A stretch of 38,881 nt of DNA from an uncultured Clostridia bacterium (lineage in GTDB: Bacteria; Bacillota; Clostridia; Christensenellales; Borkfalkiaceae). The notes under the pieces were generated by a model. It saw only the letters and a list, made by a program, of their open reading frames with translations. It ran no database searches and was not told the DNA's origin. The stretch covers positions 1-38,881 of the forward strand of contig CATZIC010000010.1 of assembly GCA_958419945.1 (NCBI GenBank), read 5' to 3'. This document shows positions 1-9,363 of this stretch, in pieces (the first letter of the stretch is position 1; every line of letters begins with the position of its first letter). Made by a program: the position numbers and the translations under genes.

Positions 1-2693
1 TTACGGCGGACGGCACCGTATACGGCGATAAACCTGTTTATACCTTCAAAATTTACAGCGGTGAAACACTTGTTGCAACCGTAGACGGCGGCAATTTAAG
101 CGCGCAACTTCCCTTGGGAACCTACTATATCGAGGCTTTAACCGCCGATCCCAACTACGTTGCTACCTGCATTAAAAAAGGCGAAATAACCGTAGTTGAA
201 GCAAACGACTACTACACCGTTACGGTAGCATTCTATAACGGAAGCGAAGTCGTTACTTCTCACGTTTACGACGGCAGCGTAATAACCCCCGTTGCAACCG
301 TAGTTGTAAAGGACACCGGTGCACCCGTAACGCAGGGCGTTTCGGTAGACGCACCCGTTATCAAAAATGCGGGCACCTACTCGGTAAACGTCAGCGTAAA
401 CGACGCTACCTATACGGGATTAGCAACCTTCACGGTTGAAAAATTACAGTTAACTCTCTCCGTTTCCGCTCAAACTTTGGTATATAACGGGGAAATCTCC
501 GCTCCGCAAATTATTGCTACCAATTTGGTGGACGGCGACGTCGTAACCGTGGTTTCCAAAGGAACGGAAAACCGCACGGTAGGCTCATATACACTTACCG
601 CACAGGAAATTCAGGGCGAAGCAAAAGACAACTATAAGCTTCCCGAAAACGCTACCGTAAGTTACGAAATCGTCAAACGCCCGATAACCGTAGTTATAAA
701 TGCGGCAACAAGCGTTTACGGAGACAACCTTGCTAATCTTACGGCAGAACTTTTCGAAAACTCTACCTTAGGCACGGGCGACAACTTCAATTCGCTGTTT
801 GCACTTTCCGTAGAGGCTGTAAACGCAGGCAGTTACGACGTTAAAGGGGAAACTTTAAACCAAAACTACGATATAACCTTCGTCGGCGGCGAAAAGGCTT
901 ACACCATAACCCAAAGACCTATAACACTCGGCGTAAACGGCGTAACGCAGATCTACGGCGACGATGAAAAGGCACTTTCCGTTTCAGGTATAATAGACGG
1001 AAGCCTGGTCGGAAACGACGGTTTGGACGGAATGTACGAGCTCGTCCGTGAAAACGGTTTGAACGTCGGCAGTTACCAAATTAAGGGCGTCGATAAATCC
1101 GACAACTACGTTATAACATTTACACCGGCAACCTACACGATAGAGAAAAGACCTATAACCGTACTTTTAGAGGACGTAACGCAGGTTTACGGCGATAGCG
1201 AAACCGCATTTAACTTCACGGTAACGCAGGGCAATCTTTGCTACGACGATACCGCAAAAGATCTTTTGAACGTAGTTCGCGAGGAAGGCTACATGGTCGG
1301 CAGTTATGCGCTTACCGCAACCCCGAAAGAGGGGAACTATGCTGTAACGGTTGCCTACACGCAGACAAACAAATCGGCGTACACTATCTTAAAGCGCCCC
1401 GCAACCATAACGGTTAACCACGTTCAGGTGGAAAACACCGTCGGTTGGGACGGTTTAGCGGCTACCATACAAAACGCTTATACCGTGGAAGGCACCGTTA
1501 ATAACGACAATTTAAACGTAGAGGTCTACGCACTGTTTGGATCAAACGAGCCTTTAACAAAGGAAAACTTCAACAGACTGTTTGCAGGCGGAGCGCACAC
1601 CCTTACTGCACGCTATTTAAACGAAAACTACAACGTAACGGTAGTTAGCGGCGAACTTTTCGTATCCCTTCCCGGCGTATCCGTTCAAAATCTCGTATCA
1701 ACCTACGTTTACAGCGGCTCGGAAATCCGTGCATTCTCACTTTCCAACGTTCACGGCGCACTTGAAAGCGCAACCGAAAACACCTTCCGCGCAACCTACT
1801 ATAAGCAGGGTGAAGACCTTCCTTTAAGTGCAATGGTAGGTGCCGGCGTATACCGCATGGTGGTTGAAATCGTCAATACCGACGCTTACGTTTGGGCGGA
1901 CGGCGCTACTACGGAATTCACCGTTACCGTCGACAAAAAGGATATTTCCGAGGCCATAGACGTCGTAAGAGAGGATAAAATCTACGTCGTAAAACGCAAC
2001 GGACTTAATATTCCCGCAGTGGTAAACGGCTATGACGTAAACGTGGACGTAACTTATACTTTAAACGGTGAAACCGTTCCTTCGCTTGAAAGCTTCGGTT
2101 ACTACACCATGACGGTTACCATTGTTGACGACAACTATCAAGGAGCTTTATCCGAAAACTTTTATTTGGTTGAAAACGCCTACGTTCGTGTAAGGGATAT
2201 AATTTCCGCTAAAGTTGCCATACCGGAACTTAACGGCGAAGAACTTATTTCCACGATAAACGGCGCAAAAACCGTTATAGATAATTTAACCGAATCCGAC
2301 AAATGGCAGGTTGCCGATAACCTTGAATGGCAGGAAGCAATAAACTTTGTCAATAACGAATGGGTTGTTTTAGGCAAGATACAGGAGATTGAAAAAGATA
2401 TTGAAAAATATCCTTCTGCGACCGGAAAGGAAGACTCATTATTAAGACTTATCGCAATCCGCAATAAACTTAACGATTTCACGGAAGGCGATTGGCAGGT
2501 TGTATCCACACACGCCGACTATGAAAAGGTTGTAAGCGATTATTCAGCTTTATGGACGGCGATGAGGCAGGATGCAAATAACGCTACTACCACCCTGCAA
2601 AAAGCATACGGCGGACTACTTTCACAAGTTCTTACCGCCATTGCCGCATTATACGGCGCAGCAGTGGTCATTAAAATGATTTTCGGACGCTAA
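1..2693 (+). CDS. MBG-repeat cell-surface protein, 3' part (partial at window edge)
   Basis: The reading frame is open from nucleotide 3, with no start in the window, so this is the C-terminal part of a longer surface protein. It contains repeated units of about 80 residues, each opening with a [KQ]RPIT-type strand and a VYGD/IYGD motif (near nt 676, 907, 1144, with a diverged copy near 1393; the window edge shows another VYGD). This is the signature of MBG-type immunoglobulin-like repeats found in large bacterial adhesins. A helical, coiled-coil-like stretch follows (about nt 2180-2600), then one hydrophobic segment (about nt 2610-2685) ending in a short basic tail. That looks like a membrane anchor; no LPXTG motif is visible. 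A lipoprotein gene starts 14 nt downstream. The ligand is unknown. The family call is fairly sure; an adhesin role is inferred. Confidence 0.75.
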   Translation, partial: TADGTVYGDKPVYTFKIYSGETLVATVDGGNLSAQLPLGTYYIEALTADPNYVATCIKKGEITVVEANDYYTVTVAFYNGSEVVTSHVYDGSVITPVATVVVKDTGAPVTQGVSVDAPVIKNAGTYSVNVSVNDATYTGLATFTVEKLQLTLSVSAQTLVYNGEISAPQIIATNLVDGDVVTVVSKGTENRTVGSYTLTAQEIQGEAKDNYKLPENATVSYEIVKRPITVVINAATSVYGDNLANLTAELFENSTLGTGDNFNSLFALSVEAVNAGSYDVKGETLNQNYDITFVGGEKAYTITQRPITLGVNGVTQIYGDDEKALSVSGIIDGSLVGNDGLDGMYELVRENGLNVGSYQIKGVDKSDNYVITFTPATYTIEKRPITVLLEDVTQVYGDSETAFNFTVTQGNLCYDDTAKDLLNVVREEGYMVGSYALTATPKEGNYAVTVAYTQTNKSAYTILKRPATITVNHVQVENTVGWDGLAATIQNAYTVEGTVNNDNLNVEVYALFGSNEPLTKENFNRLFAGGAHTLTARYLNENYNVTVVSGELFVSLPGVSVQNLVSTYVYSGSEIRAFSLSNVHGALESATENTFRATYYKQGEDLPLSAMVGAGVYRMVVEIVNTDAYVWADGATTEFTVTVDKKDISEAIDVVREDKIYVVKRNGLNIPAVVNGYDVNVDVTYTLNGETVPSLESFGYYTMTVTIVDDNYQGALSENFYLVENAYVRVRDIISAKVAIPELNGEELISTINGAKTVIDNLTESDKWQVADNLEWQEAINFVNNEWVVLGKIQEIEKDIEKYPSATGKEDSLLRLIAIRNKLNDFTEGDWQVVSTHADYEKVVSDYSALWTAMRQDANNATTTLQKAYGGLLSQVLTAIAALYGAAVVIKMIFGR

Positions 2694-2707
2694 GGAGGTT
2701 AATTATC

Positions 2708-3295
2708 ATGAAAAAATCATTTGTATTTTTAGTCGTTTTCACTATTCTCGTCCTCTCGGCGTCTGTACTTTCCGCATGCGGTAACCAAAACGCCGTGTAT
2801 CTTGACGACGTTAACGAACGTATAAAACTTGCCACCACGGCAAAGACTGCCAAGTATTCCGCAACGCTTTACGCAGGCGAGACCGTTTTTAATAGTAAAG
2901 TAACAAACTTTACTCGCAACGGGGACGGCAGCGTAACCGTTGCGGCCGAGGTGAAATCATTAAATCCCGAACCTACGGGCGATCCGTACGTTACCGAAAC
3001 GGACTCGAAAACCTATTCGGCGGAAGAAGCCGCTTTCCCCGCAATTAAAGAGATAAAAATCGAGTATTGCGAAAACGAGGTTTGTAACGTTAAGCAAGAC
3101 GTTGGCGAAATAAAGGTAGACTTTGTTCCCAACGCGTTGGCGCTTAAAGAAATGTTCGGTTTTACCGATGAGGAAATAGCTTCCGTAAAGGATGCAAAAC
3201 TTCTTATCGAACTTACCGATAAACCTTTTTCCTACCGCCTGACTTACACGGTAGACGGATACACTGCGGTAATAGAATTAGTATTAACCTATTAA
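2708..3295 (+). CDS. Small lipoprotein of unknown function
   Basis: This 195-residue protein starts with a short basic N-terminus, a hydrophobic stretch and the lipobox L-S-A-C at about residues 21-24, so it is predicted to be lipidated at Cys24 and held on the outer face of the cytoplasmic membrane. The start is fixed by a strong AGGAGG ribosome binding site (2695-2700). The mature part is acidic and strand-rich; I recognise no known domain. It follows the MBG surface protein by 14 nt and is probably cotranscribed with it. A GC-rich hairpin lies just after its stop codon. Function unknown. Confidence 0.8.
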   Translation: MKKSFVFLVVFTILVLSASVLSACGNQNAVYLDDVNERIKLATTAKTAKYSATLYAGETVFNSKVTNFTRNGDGSVTVAAEVKSLNPEPTGDPYVTETDSKTYSAEEAAFPAIKEIKIEYCENEVCNVKQDVGEIKVDFVPNALALKEMFGFTDEEIASVKDAKLLIELTDKPFSYRLTYTVDGYTAVIELVLTY

Positions 3296-3311
3296 GTTAC
3301 CGATTTCGGCA

Positions 3312-3346
3312 GGGGACGGCTAAGGCCGTCCCCCCAAGCCGTTTTT
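3312..3346 (+). terminator. GC-rich hairpin, probable weak terminator
   Basis: GGGGACGGC (3312-3320) pairs perfectly with GCCGTCCCC (3325-3333) around a TAAG loop. A five-T run follows about 8 nt later, so the T-tract is displaced and termination may be partial. It separates the lipoprotein gene from the ABC transporter genes. Confidence 0.5.
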
Positions 3347-3383
3347 AATGTAGAACCGCCGACGTTCGGCAAAGGATAAAATT

Positions 3384-4151
3384 ATGAATTTACAAGATAA
3401 CGGTAACCTTTCTTTAAAAGAAAAAACCGTAGAAATAAAAAACTTAAGCAAGCGCTACTTAAAATCGGAAAATTATGCCGTTAAAGACCTTTCTTTAGAG
3501 TGCTTTTCCGGTGAAATAGTGGGGCTTTTGGGAAAAAACGGCGCCGGAAAGTCCACAACCATAAAATGCCTTACCGGCTTTTTCCCTTTTAACGAAGGAG
3601 TTATAACCGTATGCGGACATGATATCGTAAAGGATGCAATTTCTGCAAAACAATGCATAGGTTACGTACCCGATAACCGTGCCATGTTCGACCGCTTAAC
3701 CGGCACCGAATATATAAATCTTATTGCGGATATCCATAAAACACCGATAGAAGAAAGATCTTCCCGCATTGCGGAAATGCAGTATATTTTCAGATTAGGA
3801 AATAAAATCGACGATATAATAGCCTCATATTCCCACGGCATGCGCCAAAAAATCTGTATAATGGCATCGCTTATCCATAAACCCCGTCTTTGGATTTTGG
3901 ACGAACCTTTAACGGGGCTTGACCCGCAGACCTCTAAAGCCTTAAGGGAATATATGCAGTATTACAAAAGCCTTAATAACACGGTTTTGTACTCTTCGCA
4001 CAACCTTGACGCAGTTGAAAAAACCTGCGATCGCGCATATATCATAAACGACGGCAAATTAGACGAAAGCATAGACATTGCCGCTTTTAAGAAAAACAAC
4101 CCCACGAGAAGTCTTGAAGAAGTCTTTATCGACCGCTTTATCGAGGACTAA
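3384..4151 (+). CDS. ABC transporter ATP-binding protein (ABC-2 exporter type)
   Basis: This 255-residue nucleotide-binding subunit shows the full set of ABC motifs: Walker A GKNGAGKST at about residue 51, signature SYSHGMRQK at about 151, Walker B LWILDEP with the D-loop TGLDP just after, and the H-loop histidine in YSSHN. The sequence resembles the CcmA/drug-exporter group that pairs with ABC-2 type permeases. It hydrolyses ATP at the cytoplasmic face to power the permease encoded 9 nt downstream. The permease and a large Ig-like surface protein follow with almost no gaps, so the three are very likely one operon. The transported substrate cannot be read from sequence. Confidence 0.93.
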   Translation: MNLQDNGNLSLKEKTVEIKNLSKRYLKSENYAVKDLSLECFSGEIVGLLGKNGAGKSTTIKCLTGFFPFNEGVITVCGHDIVKDAISAKQCIGYVPDNRAMFDRLTGTEYINLIADIHKTPIEERSSRIAEMQYIFRLGNKIDDIIASYSHGMRQKICIMASLIHKPRLWILDEPLTGLDPQTSKALREYMQYYKSLNNTVLYSSHNLDAVEKTCDRAYIINDGKLDESIDIAAFKKNNPTRSLEEVFIDRFIED

Positions 4152-4160
4152 GGGGGCTTT

Positions 4161-5834
4161 ATGCGCACGGTTATATTATTGTTTAAAAAGGATTTTAACG
4201 AAAGGTATTCGACATTTAAGGGTGATAAAGCCCACAAAGACCTTTTCGGCGTAATCTCAACCTTTATTTTGCTTGCGGTTTTATACGCAACGTTCGTGTT
4301 CGTGTTTTCCCGCTTTGTAAACACTTATCTCGGTGCGGTTTTCGGCGAGCCTGACACCGAAGGGGTAAAGCGTGTTTACGAACTTTCCACAATGGTTTAC
4401 GCTGCGGTTTTAATTCTTAATACCCTCGTCGGTATAAAGAAAATCCAAACTTCGCTATCGTACGCTAAGGATGCCGAAGTCCTTTTGTGTCAGCCCATTT
4501 CCGCAACCCAACTTTTTGTTTATAAACTGCTCAAAATCTACTTTGCCGAGATTTTATCGAGTGCGCTCGTTTTGATTCCTGCGGCAATAGTTTTGGACGT
4601 AAATTCCACGCACGCAGGCGGTTTTTGGTACTATAGCGCCACTTTTTTGCAGGTTTTGTCCCTTCCGTTACTGTCTTGTGCGCTGTCAACCCTTATTTCT
4701 CTTCCGTTTTCTTCGCTTATGCGGTTTGTGGAAAGAAAGTTTATTTTGCACCTTTTAATCTACGTAGCAGTTATAGCGTTTGCGTTTTTGTTGTACGGCA
4801 GATTTTTAAAGGTTTTAACTTCGCTTTTAAACACGGGGGATATAGATTACGTTTTTAACCGTACCACGATTTATAAAATTTCTACCGTAGTATCGTATGC
4901 GTACCCGGCAAACCTTCTTTCAAACTTTCTGTTCGGCAAAAATCTTCTCATAAGCCTTCTTATAATCCTTGCAATCAGCCTTGTTTCCGCCACGGTTACT
5001 TATTTTATAATCCGCGCGGTATTTACCAAAGCTTTGCAACTTAAAATGGAAGGGGAAGGAAAGGTTTTCCACCGTGCAAAAAAAGAAAAACAAAAAAGTC
5101 CGCTTTATAGCCTTATTTGTAAGGAATTTACAGTAATTTTAAGAACCCCAACGTACGCATTTTCATATTTGGCAACAACCTTTACGTTGCCGCTTATGGT
5201 GTACGTATGCGTAAATTTAATGCGTAATATGGTATCAGCCCTTACCGTAATAAATTGTGATTACGAAGTAGCAATTTTCGTTATCGCAATGTTTTCGGTT
5301 TTAACAAACACTTTCTGCACGACCAATATTTCAAGGGACGGCAAAATGCTCAGCATGCTAAAAACATTGCCCGTAAAAGGCAGTACAGTGGTTTTGGCTA
5401 AAATCATTTTCTGCATGGCGGCATCCCTCGTTTCGCTTATCGGTAGCGTTATCGTTTTGATGGCAGTGGGGTATCTGAATTGGTGGCAGGCTATAATCAT
5501 TTTCATTTCCGCGTCCATGCTGTCGTTTTCCGAAGTAGCTTTCGCCACAAGAAAGGATTTAAACAATCCCACCCTTCCAAATAGCGATCGTGAAATCGTG
5601 GAAGATAGCAACCGCACGGTAAGCGAAGTGGTGTTTATCGGGCTTATAGCCGCCCTTTTGTGTGGTGCAGGGGCTTTGGCTATCTCTGCGGTATTAGGTC
5701 TTATTTATAGTTATAGCACGGTCGTATGGGCGTCTATCGGCTTCGTTATTTTAGTGGTTGGCGTTCTGTTCCTGCTTTCTTCTATCTACCTGAAAAAAGG
5801 GTTGGAACAAAAATTTTACGAAACGGAAGTATGA
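4161..5834 (+). CDS. ABC-2 type transporter permease
   Basis: This 557-residue polytopic protein has roughly 12 hydrophobic segments, arranged as two halves separated by a charged cytoplasmic stretch (about residues 295-320, rich in K and E). This fits large ABC-2 type permeases that work with a single ATPase. It starts 9 nt after the ATPase gene with GGGGGC upstream of the ATG. The next gene starts 8 nt after its stop. One interspersed palindromic repeat copy (5635-5660) lies inside the coding region, encoding I-G-L-I-A-A at residues 493-498 within a membrane segment, where the hydrophobic peptide is easily tolerated. Substrate unknown. Confidence 0.88.
   Translation: MRTVILLFKKDFNERYSTFKGDKAHKDLFGVISTFILLAVLYATFVFVFSRFVNTYLGAVFGEPDTEGVKRVYELSTMVYAAVLILNTLVGIKKIQTSLSYAKDAEVLLCQPISATQLFVYKLLKIYFAEILSSALVLIPAAIVLDVNSTHAGGFWYYSATFLQVLSLPLLSCALSTLISLPFSSLMRFVERKFILHLLIYVAVIAFAFLLYGRFLKVLTSLLNTGDIDYVFNRTTIYKISTVVSYAYPANLLSNFLFGKNLLISLLIILAISLVSATVTYFIIRAVFTKALQLKMEGEGKVFHRAKKEKQKSPLYSLICKEFTVILRTPTYAFSYLATTFTLPLMVYVCVNLMRNMVSALTVINCDYEVAIFVIAMFSVLTNTFCTTNISRDGKMLSMLKTLPVKGSTVVLAKIIFCMAASLVSLIGSVIVLMAVGYLNWWQAIIIFISASMLSFSEVAFATRKDLNNPTLPNSDREIVEDSNRTVSEVVFIGLIAALLCGAGALAISAVLGLIYSYSTVVWASIGFVILVVGVLFLLSSIYLKKGLEQKFYETEV
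5635..5660 (-). repeat. Interspersed palindromic repeat copy (TATAAGCCCG family), in CDS
   Basis: On the minus strand it reads CTATAAGCCCG preceded by an AAAAG-containing arm. It encodes G-L-I-A-A in the ABC permease. The match to the family core is exact, while the arms are diverged. Confidence 0.6.
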
Positions 5835-5842
5835 GGTGAGTG

Positions 5843-8800
5843 ATGAAAGATATGAAAACAAAAGTTATCGCCCTGATGCTCGTTATCCCGTTGATGTTGA
5901 TTTTTTCCACCTCGACGGTGATAAAATCCACGGAAATTTTAGTAAACGTTCCCGTTTCTTCCGTGGAAATTACAGGCGATAAAATCCGCTATATCGACGT
6001 AGCGGAAAAAGAAAAATTAAAACTCGACGTAAAGGTTTATCCCGAAAACGCAACGAATAAAAAAGTAACTTTTACAACAGAACCCGTTTCCGGTCAGAAA
6101 GCTGCAAGTGTGAAAATCGATGATAACGGGCTTATAGCCCCACTTTCTACAGGTAGTGTTACGATTATTGCCAACGCAGACGGCGGAAGAATGGACCGCG
6201 TACAGCTTAATATTATAAGTACTAAGCCCGTGCTTGGCGAGGTTGAAAAAACCGACGAAGAAATCGTTATAAACGAAGGCACTTCGCAGCCAATGAGCGG
6301 TAAATTCACAAAACCCCAAACAGGCGCAATACAGTTTAAATATGAAAGCAGTAACACGGACGTTGCAACCGTAAGCGCATTAGGCACGTTAAAAGGTCTA
6401 AGGCAGGGTACCGCAACCATAACCGCAAGTTACGAAGGTATTTCCATTGACCAAGAAAGCGGCGAAGTTACCGAGGACACATATTCTTTAAGTTATCCCG
6501 TAACCGTCGTTATGACAAACGAATACGTAAGTTTCGGACAAGGGAATGAGAATTTGAATTGTTCTTTGTCCGGTAACGAAACCGAACTTTCCTTTGACGT
6601 AAACCTTCAGAAGTTAAAAAATAACCAATTAAGTTTGCAACTTTTCAAAACTTCCGACGAGGCGCAAGAGGGTGAACTGTTTCTAAGTTACGACCGTAAT
6701 CTTCTCGAAATTTCCGAAAAATCGGTTGACGTAAACAGCGGCAGGGTGGACCTTACCGTAACCGTTAAAGAGGGTAAAGTACTCCCTACAACGGGTGAAG
6801 AAATTAAAATAATGTTAAAAAAGGGCGGAGAACTTCTTACGGTCGCAACCGCTTCGGTTTCGGTTGGCGGCGGAATAGACACCCCCGTGCCTTACGCCCG
6901 TTTCGATATGAACGAGGTTTCGGGCGCCGCACTTTTGGCAAAGTCAACCACCAACTCGGTGCCGTATGCCGAACTCGACGTCGGTAACGCAAAACAAGGT
7001 TCCTACTACGTGGTTTTCACTTCTGTAAACGAAAGCGTTCTTACCGCTTCATCCGGCGGTAACGTTTGCCTCGTTACTTCGAAAAGCGTAGGAAGCACGC
7101 AAATTAAAACCGCCGTTTACGACGCTATAACCGACGAAGAACTGTTTTCATCCGACTTTTCAGCCGACGATCCGCGCTATATCGAGCCCCTTTCGGTAGA
7201 GGTTTTAAACCCCTTCAGGCAACTTTCCGTAGAGCGTGAAAAGTCCTCTTTGGCAACCTATAAAGATGCGCTCGATTCGGAATTTGCAGTCGGCTACTAC
7301 GACTTTTCGGGTGGAAGCCAAATATCGAATCTTGTCAAAAAAGAATTTTCCAAAACTTTGGTTAGCGGCATAAAAAACAACGGCGACAGAGCGGAAACCT
7401 CTATGGACTGCGTAACTTGGTCGTCGGACAATCCCGAAGTCGCTACAATCGAAAACGGAATATTCACATTAAAAGGCGGTGAAGGAAAGGTTACAATAAC
7501 CGCAAAAAACGATTCCGCAATCCTTGAAAAGTTAAGCGCTTTAGACAACTCTTTCGAAACCGTAGCCGCATCGGTTACCGTAAACGTAAGGCGTAACGGC
7601 GTAAACGTAACCAATGACGAACAGCTTTACGCCATTACAAAAGACGGAAGTTACGAAGTTGTGCTGCAGTCCTCCGTAAGTTTAGGCGACGAACTAAAAA
7701 CCGTGGAAAATTACGACACTTTCGACTACAAAAAGTATGCGGATATCTACACTTTCGAAACCGATTGCACTGCGGATAACACCTATTACCGCAACATCGG
7801 AAGAATAGAACAAAGCAAAATCCGTTGCGCAGTGGAATTCAAAAATAACCTTTACGGCAACGGCTACAGCATAGACGCAGATTGCCTTACCACCCAATAC
7901 TTCCAAAAATCCGGTTCGAGAATCTTCAAAGGTCCTATAAACCTTGTAAGTTACTCGATTTCCGCATCCGAAGGCAACATGGCTGTAAAATCGCAGGACA
8001 GCGTAATATTTATGGTTAAAAATAACGGCGTTACCGTTACGAATTGCGAGCTTAAAGGTTGCCTCGATTCCTCGATTTCTTCCGGGGACAGCGCAAATTT
8101 AAGCAACCTCGATTACTGCGGCACCGTGTTAGAGGTGGTCGGCGACAATTTTAACCTGACGTATAGCCGTGTAAACCTCGGCAGAACGGCGGTTAGGGTG
8201 TACGGAAAACCGAGTTCGAACGGAACGATAACAGCCGACAATATAGCAAACTACCGCTCCCGCGTTAATATAAGTAACTGCATACTTTCCCACGCGCGCG
8301 AGTTTATTTTAAAGGTTGGCACCAACCGCATTAAAAGAAACCCTTCGGTTACCGGACAAAACTACCTGAACACCCAAAATTGGCAGAACATTCCCGATTC
8401 CGTTTGGGAAAACGCTTCGCCAATCTTTACGGGAAGCAGCGGTGAGAAGCTTATGCCGGGTGATGCAAACCTTGAAAGCGATTATTTTTACGACAACTAC
8501 GTTTTAACCGACGTTACAGTAAAAGACAGCGCGTTTTTTAGCGCAGGGCTATTCAGCGTAGGGCTTGACAGTATGTTCGGCGGACTTGTCTTAAACGGTT
8601 GGGATTACAATCAAAACTACCGTTTCGGTGATTGGAGAGACGTAGGCGGCACTTCCTATCCAGCAGTTTTAAGGCTAAAGGGCGACGTAAGGTTTTACGA
8701 TTGGAAGGATGTCGAAAGTATAAACAGCGACACCTTGTTAGAAGGACACGACACCACCGTAGGCCAAATCGTAGGCTTCAAACTGGATATGGGCGAACTT

Positions 8801-9130
8801 ATCAAAAACTACGGCGGGCAAGGGGATGAAACAGGAATAATTTCCTATTATAACGGAAAGGCCTATGCAAACGGATCCATCGCATATTTCGGCGGCGGTA
8901 AAAATTACAGCGTCGTAGATGTAAGCGAGGCTTCTCAAAACTTTACCCCTTTGACCTCTTTTACCGTTCCTATCGAACTTATCAGCGGGGACAGAGTGCA
9001 GTTTTTGTACTACACGGCAGGAAAAGAACCCTTCCGTTTCCTTCTGTACGATTCAAAAAGTCCGTTAAGCGTCGAAAAGCAGATTCAGGATATCAACGAA
9101 AACACGGCATATAGCTGGATTAAAAAGTAA
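5843..9130 (+). CDS. Large secreted/anchored Big_2 Ig-like and beta-helix-like protein
   Basis: This protein of about 1,095 residues has one N-terminal hydrophobic segment (IALMLVIPLMLIF), then Big_2-like Ig domains. One covers roughly residues 35-125 with the typical D-x-N-G-x-I-A...G-x-x-x-I motif, and further modules lie near 150-220 and 500-580. A long middle to C-terminal part (about 600-830) has N-x-x-[IV] rungs and 'VTNCELKGC'-type turns suggestive of a right-handed parallel beta-helix. It probably acts outside the membrane. A GTG at 5840 sits directly before the ATG; I prefer ATG 5843 because it is better spaced from GAGGTG. It lies 8 nt after the ABC permease, so it may be its cargo or an extracellular partner (inferred). 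A palindromic repeat copy lies at 6122-6145. Confidence 0.75.
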   Translation: MKDMKTKVIALMLVIPLMLIFSTSTVIKSTEILVNVPVSSVEITGDKIRYIDVAEKEKLKLDVKVYPENATNKKVTFTTEPVSGQKAASVKIDDNGLIAPLSTGSVTIIANADGGRMDRVQLNIISTKPVLGEVEKTDEEIVINEGTSQPMSGKFTKPQTGAIQFKYESSNTDVATVSALGTLKGLRQGTATITASYEGISIDQESGEVTEDTYSLSYPVTVVMTNEYVSFGQGNENLNCSLSGNETELSFDVNLQKLKNNQLSLQLFKTSDEAQEGELFLSYDRNLLEISEKSVDVNSGRVDLTVTVKEGKVLPTTGEEIKIMLKKGGELLTVATASVSVGGGIDTPVPYARFDMNEVSGAALLAKSTTNSVPYAELDVGNAKQGSYYVVFTSVNESVLTASSGGNVCLVTSKSVGSTQIKTAVYDAITDEELFSSDFSADDPRYIEPLSVEVLNPFRQLSVEREKSSLATYKDALDSEFAVGYYDFSGGSQISNLVKKEFSKTLVSGIKNNGDRAETSMDCVTWSSDNPEVATIENGIFTLKGGEGKVTITAKNDSAILEKLSALDNSFETVAASVTVNVRRNGVNVTNDEQLYAITKDGSYEVVLQSSVSLGDELKTVENYDTFDYKKYADIYTFETDCTADNTYYRNIGRIEQSKIRCAVEFKNNLYGNGYSIDADCLTTQYFQKSGSRIFKGPINLVSYSISASEGNMAVKSQDSVIFMVKNNGVTVTNCELKGCLDSSISSGDSANLSNLDYCGTVLEVVGDNFNLTYSRVNLGRTAVRVYGKPSSNGTITADNIANYRSRVNISNCILSHAREFILKVGTNRIKRNPSVTGQNYLNTQNWQNIPDSVWENASPIFTGSSGEKLMPGDANLESDYFYDNYVLTDVTVKDSAFFSAGLFSVGLDSMFGGLVLNGWDYNQNYRFGDWRDVGGTSYPAVLRLKGDVRFYDWKDVESINSDTLLEGHDTTVGQIVGFKLDMGELIKNYGGQGDETGIISYYNGKAYANGSIAYFGGGKNYSVVDVSEASQNFTPLTSFTVPIELISGDRVQFLYYTAGKEPFRFLLYDSKSPLSVEKQIQDINENTAYSWIKK
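6122..6145 (-). repeat. Interspersed palindromic repeat copy, in CDS
   Basis: All 24 bases are identical to the copy at 9149-9172. In frame it encodes D-N-G-L-I-A-P-L, landing exactly on the turn motif of a Big_2 domain. Confidence 0.8.
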
Positions 9131-9137
9131 TTTTTAC

Positions 9138-9184
9138 AAAAAAAGCGGGATAACGGGCTTATAGCCCCACTTATCCTGCTTTTT
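9138..9184 (+). terminator. Intrinsic terminator built around a palindromic repeat
   Basis: An A-run and GCGGGATAA (9145-9153) pair with TTATCCTGC (9171-9179, one G-U pair), followed by TTTTT. The inner loop is the palindromic repeat (GGGCT/AGCCC inner stem). It ends the ABC transporter/surface protein operon. Confidence 0.85.
9149..9172 (-). repeat. Interspersed palindromic repeat copy, intergenic in terminator
   Basis: It is identical over 24 nt to the coding copy at 6122-6145. It lies 18 nt after the stop codon of the surface protein gene and forms the upper part of the terminator hairpin. Confidence 0.85.
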
Positions 9185-9315
9185 CTTATATATAAGCAGG
9201 TTGCTTAAGCGTGTAAGAAAGTAATTTTTCACGTTACTTTTATCGGCAAAAATCGGCACACTTTTACAATATATCAAATTTTTACCATATAATGGCGGAT
9301 ACCCGCATAAAACGC

Positions 9316-9344
9316 TTGTCTTAAATGCCTCTCATCTGTATAAT
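9316..9344 (+). promoter_or_regulatory. Sigma-A type promoter for the ZIP transporter gene
   Basis: TTGTCT (9316-9321), a 17-nt spacer, and TATAAT (9339-9344), ending 19 nt before the start codon, with GAAGGTGA as ribosome binding site. Confidence 0.7.
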
Positions 9345-9363
9345 AGTACGAAGGTGATAACAT

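Noticed and set aside
2610..2693. LPXTG sortase signal at the end of the MBG protein
   Set aside because: No L-P-x-T-G-like motif precedes the hydrophobic segment; it looks like a simple membrane anchor.
5091..5117. AAAAAAGTCCGC followed by TTTATAGCC, resembling a repeat copy in the ABC permease gene
   Set aside because: Only the left arm matches well and the core is shifted. The encoded S-P-L-Y-S-L-I-x-K-E-F is a natural motif of ABC-2 permeases.
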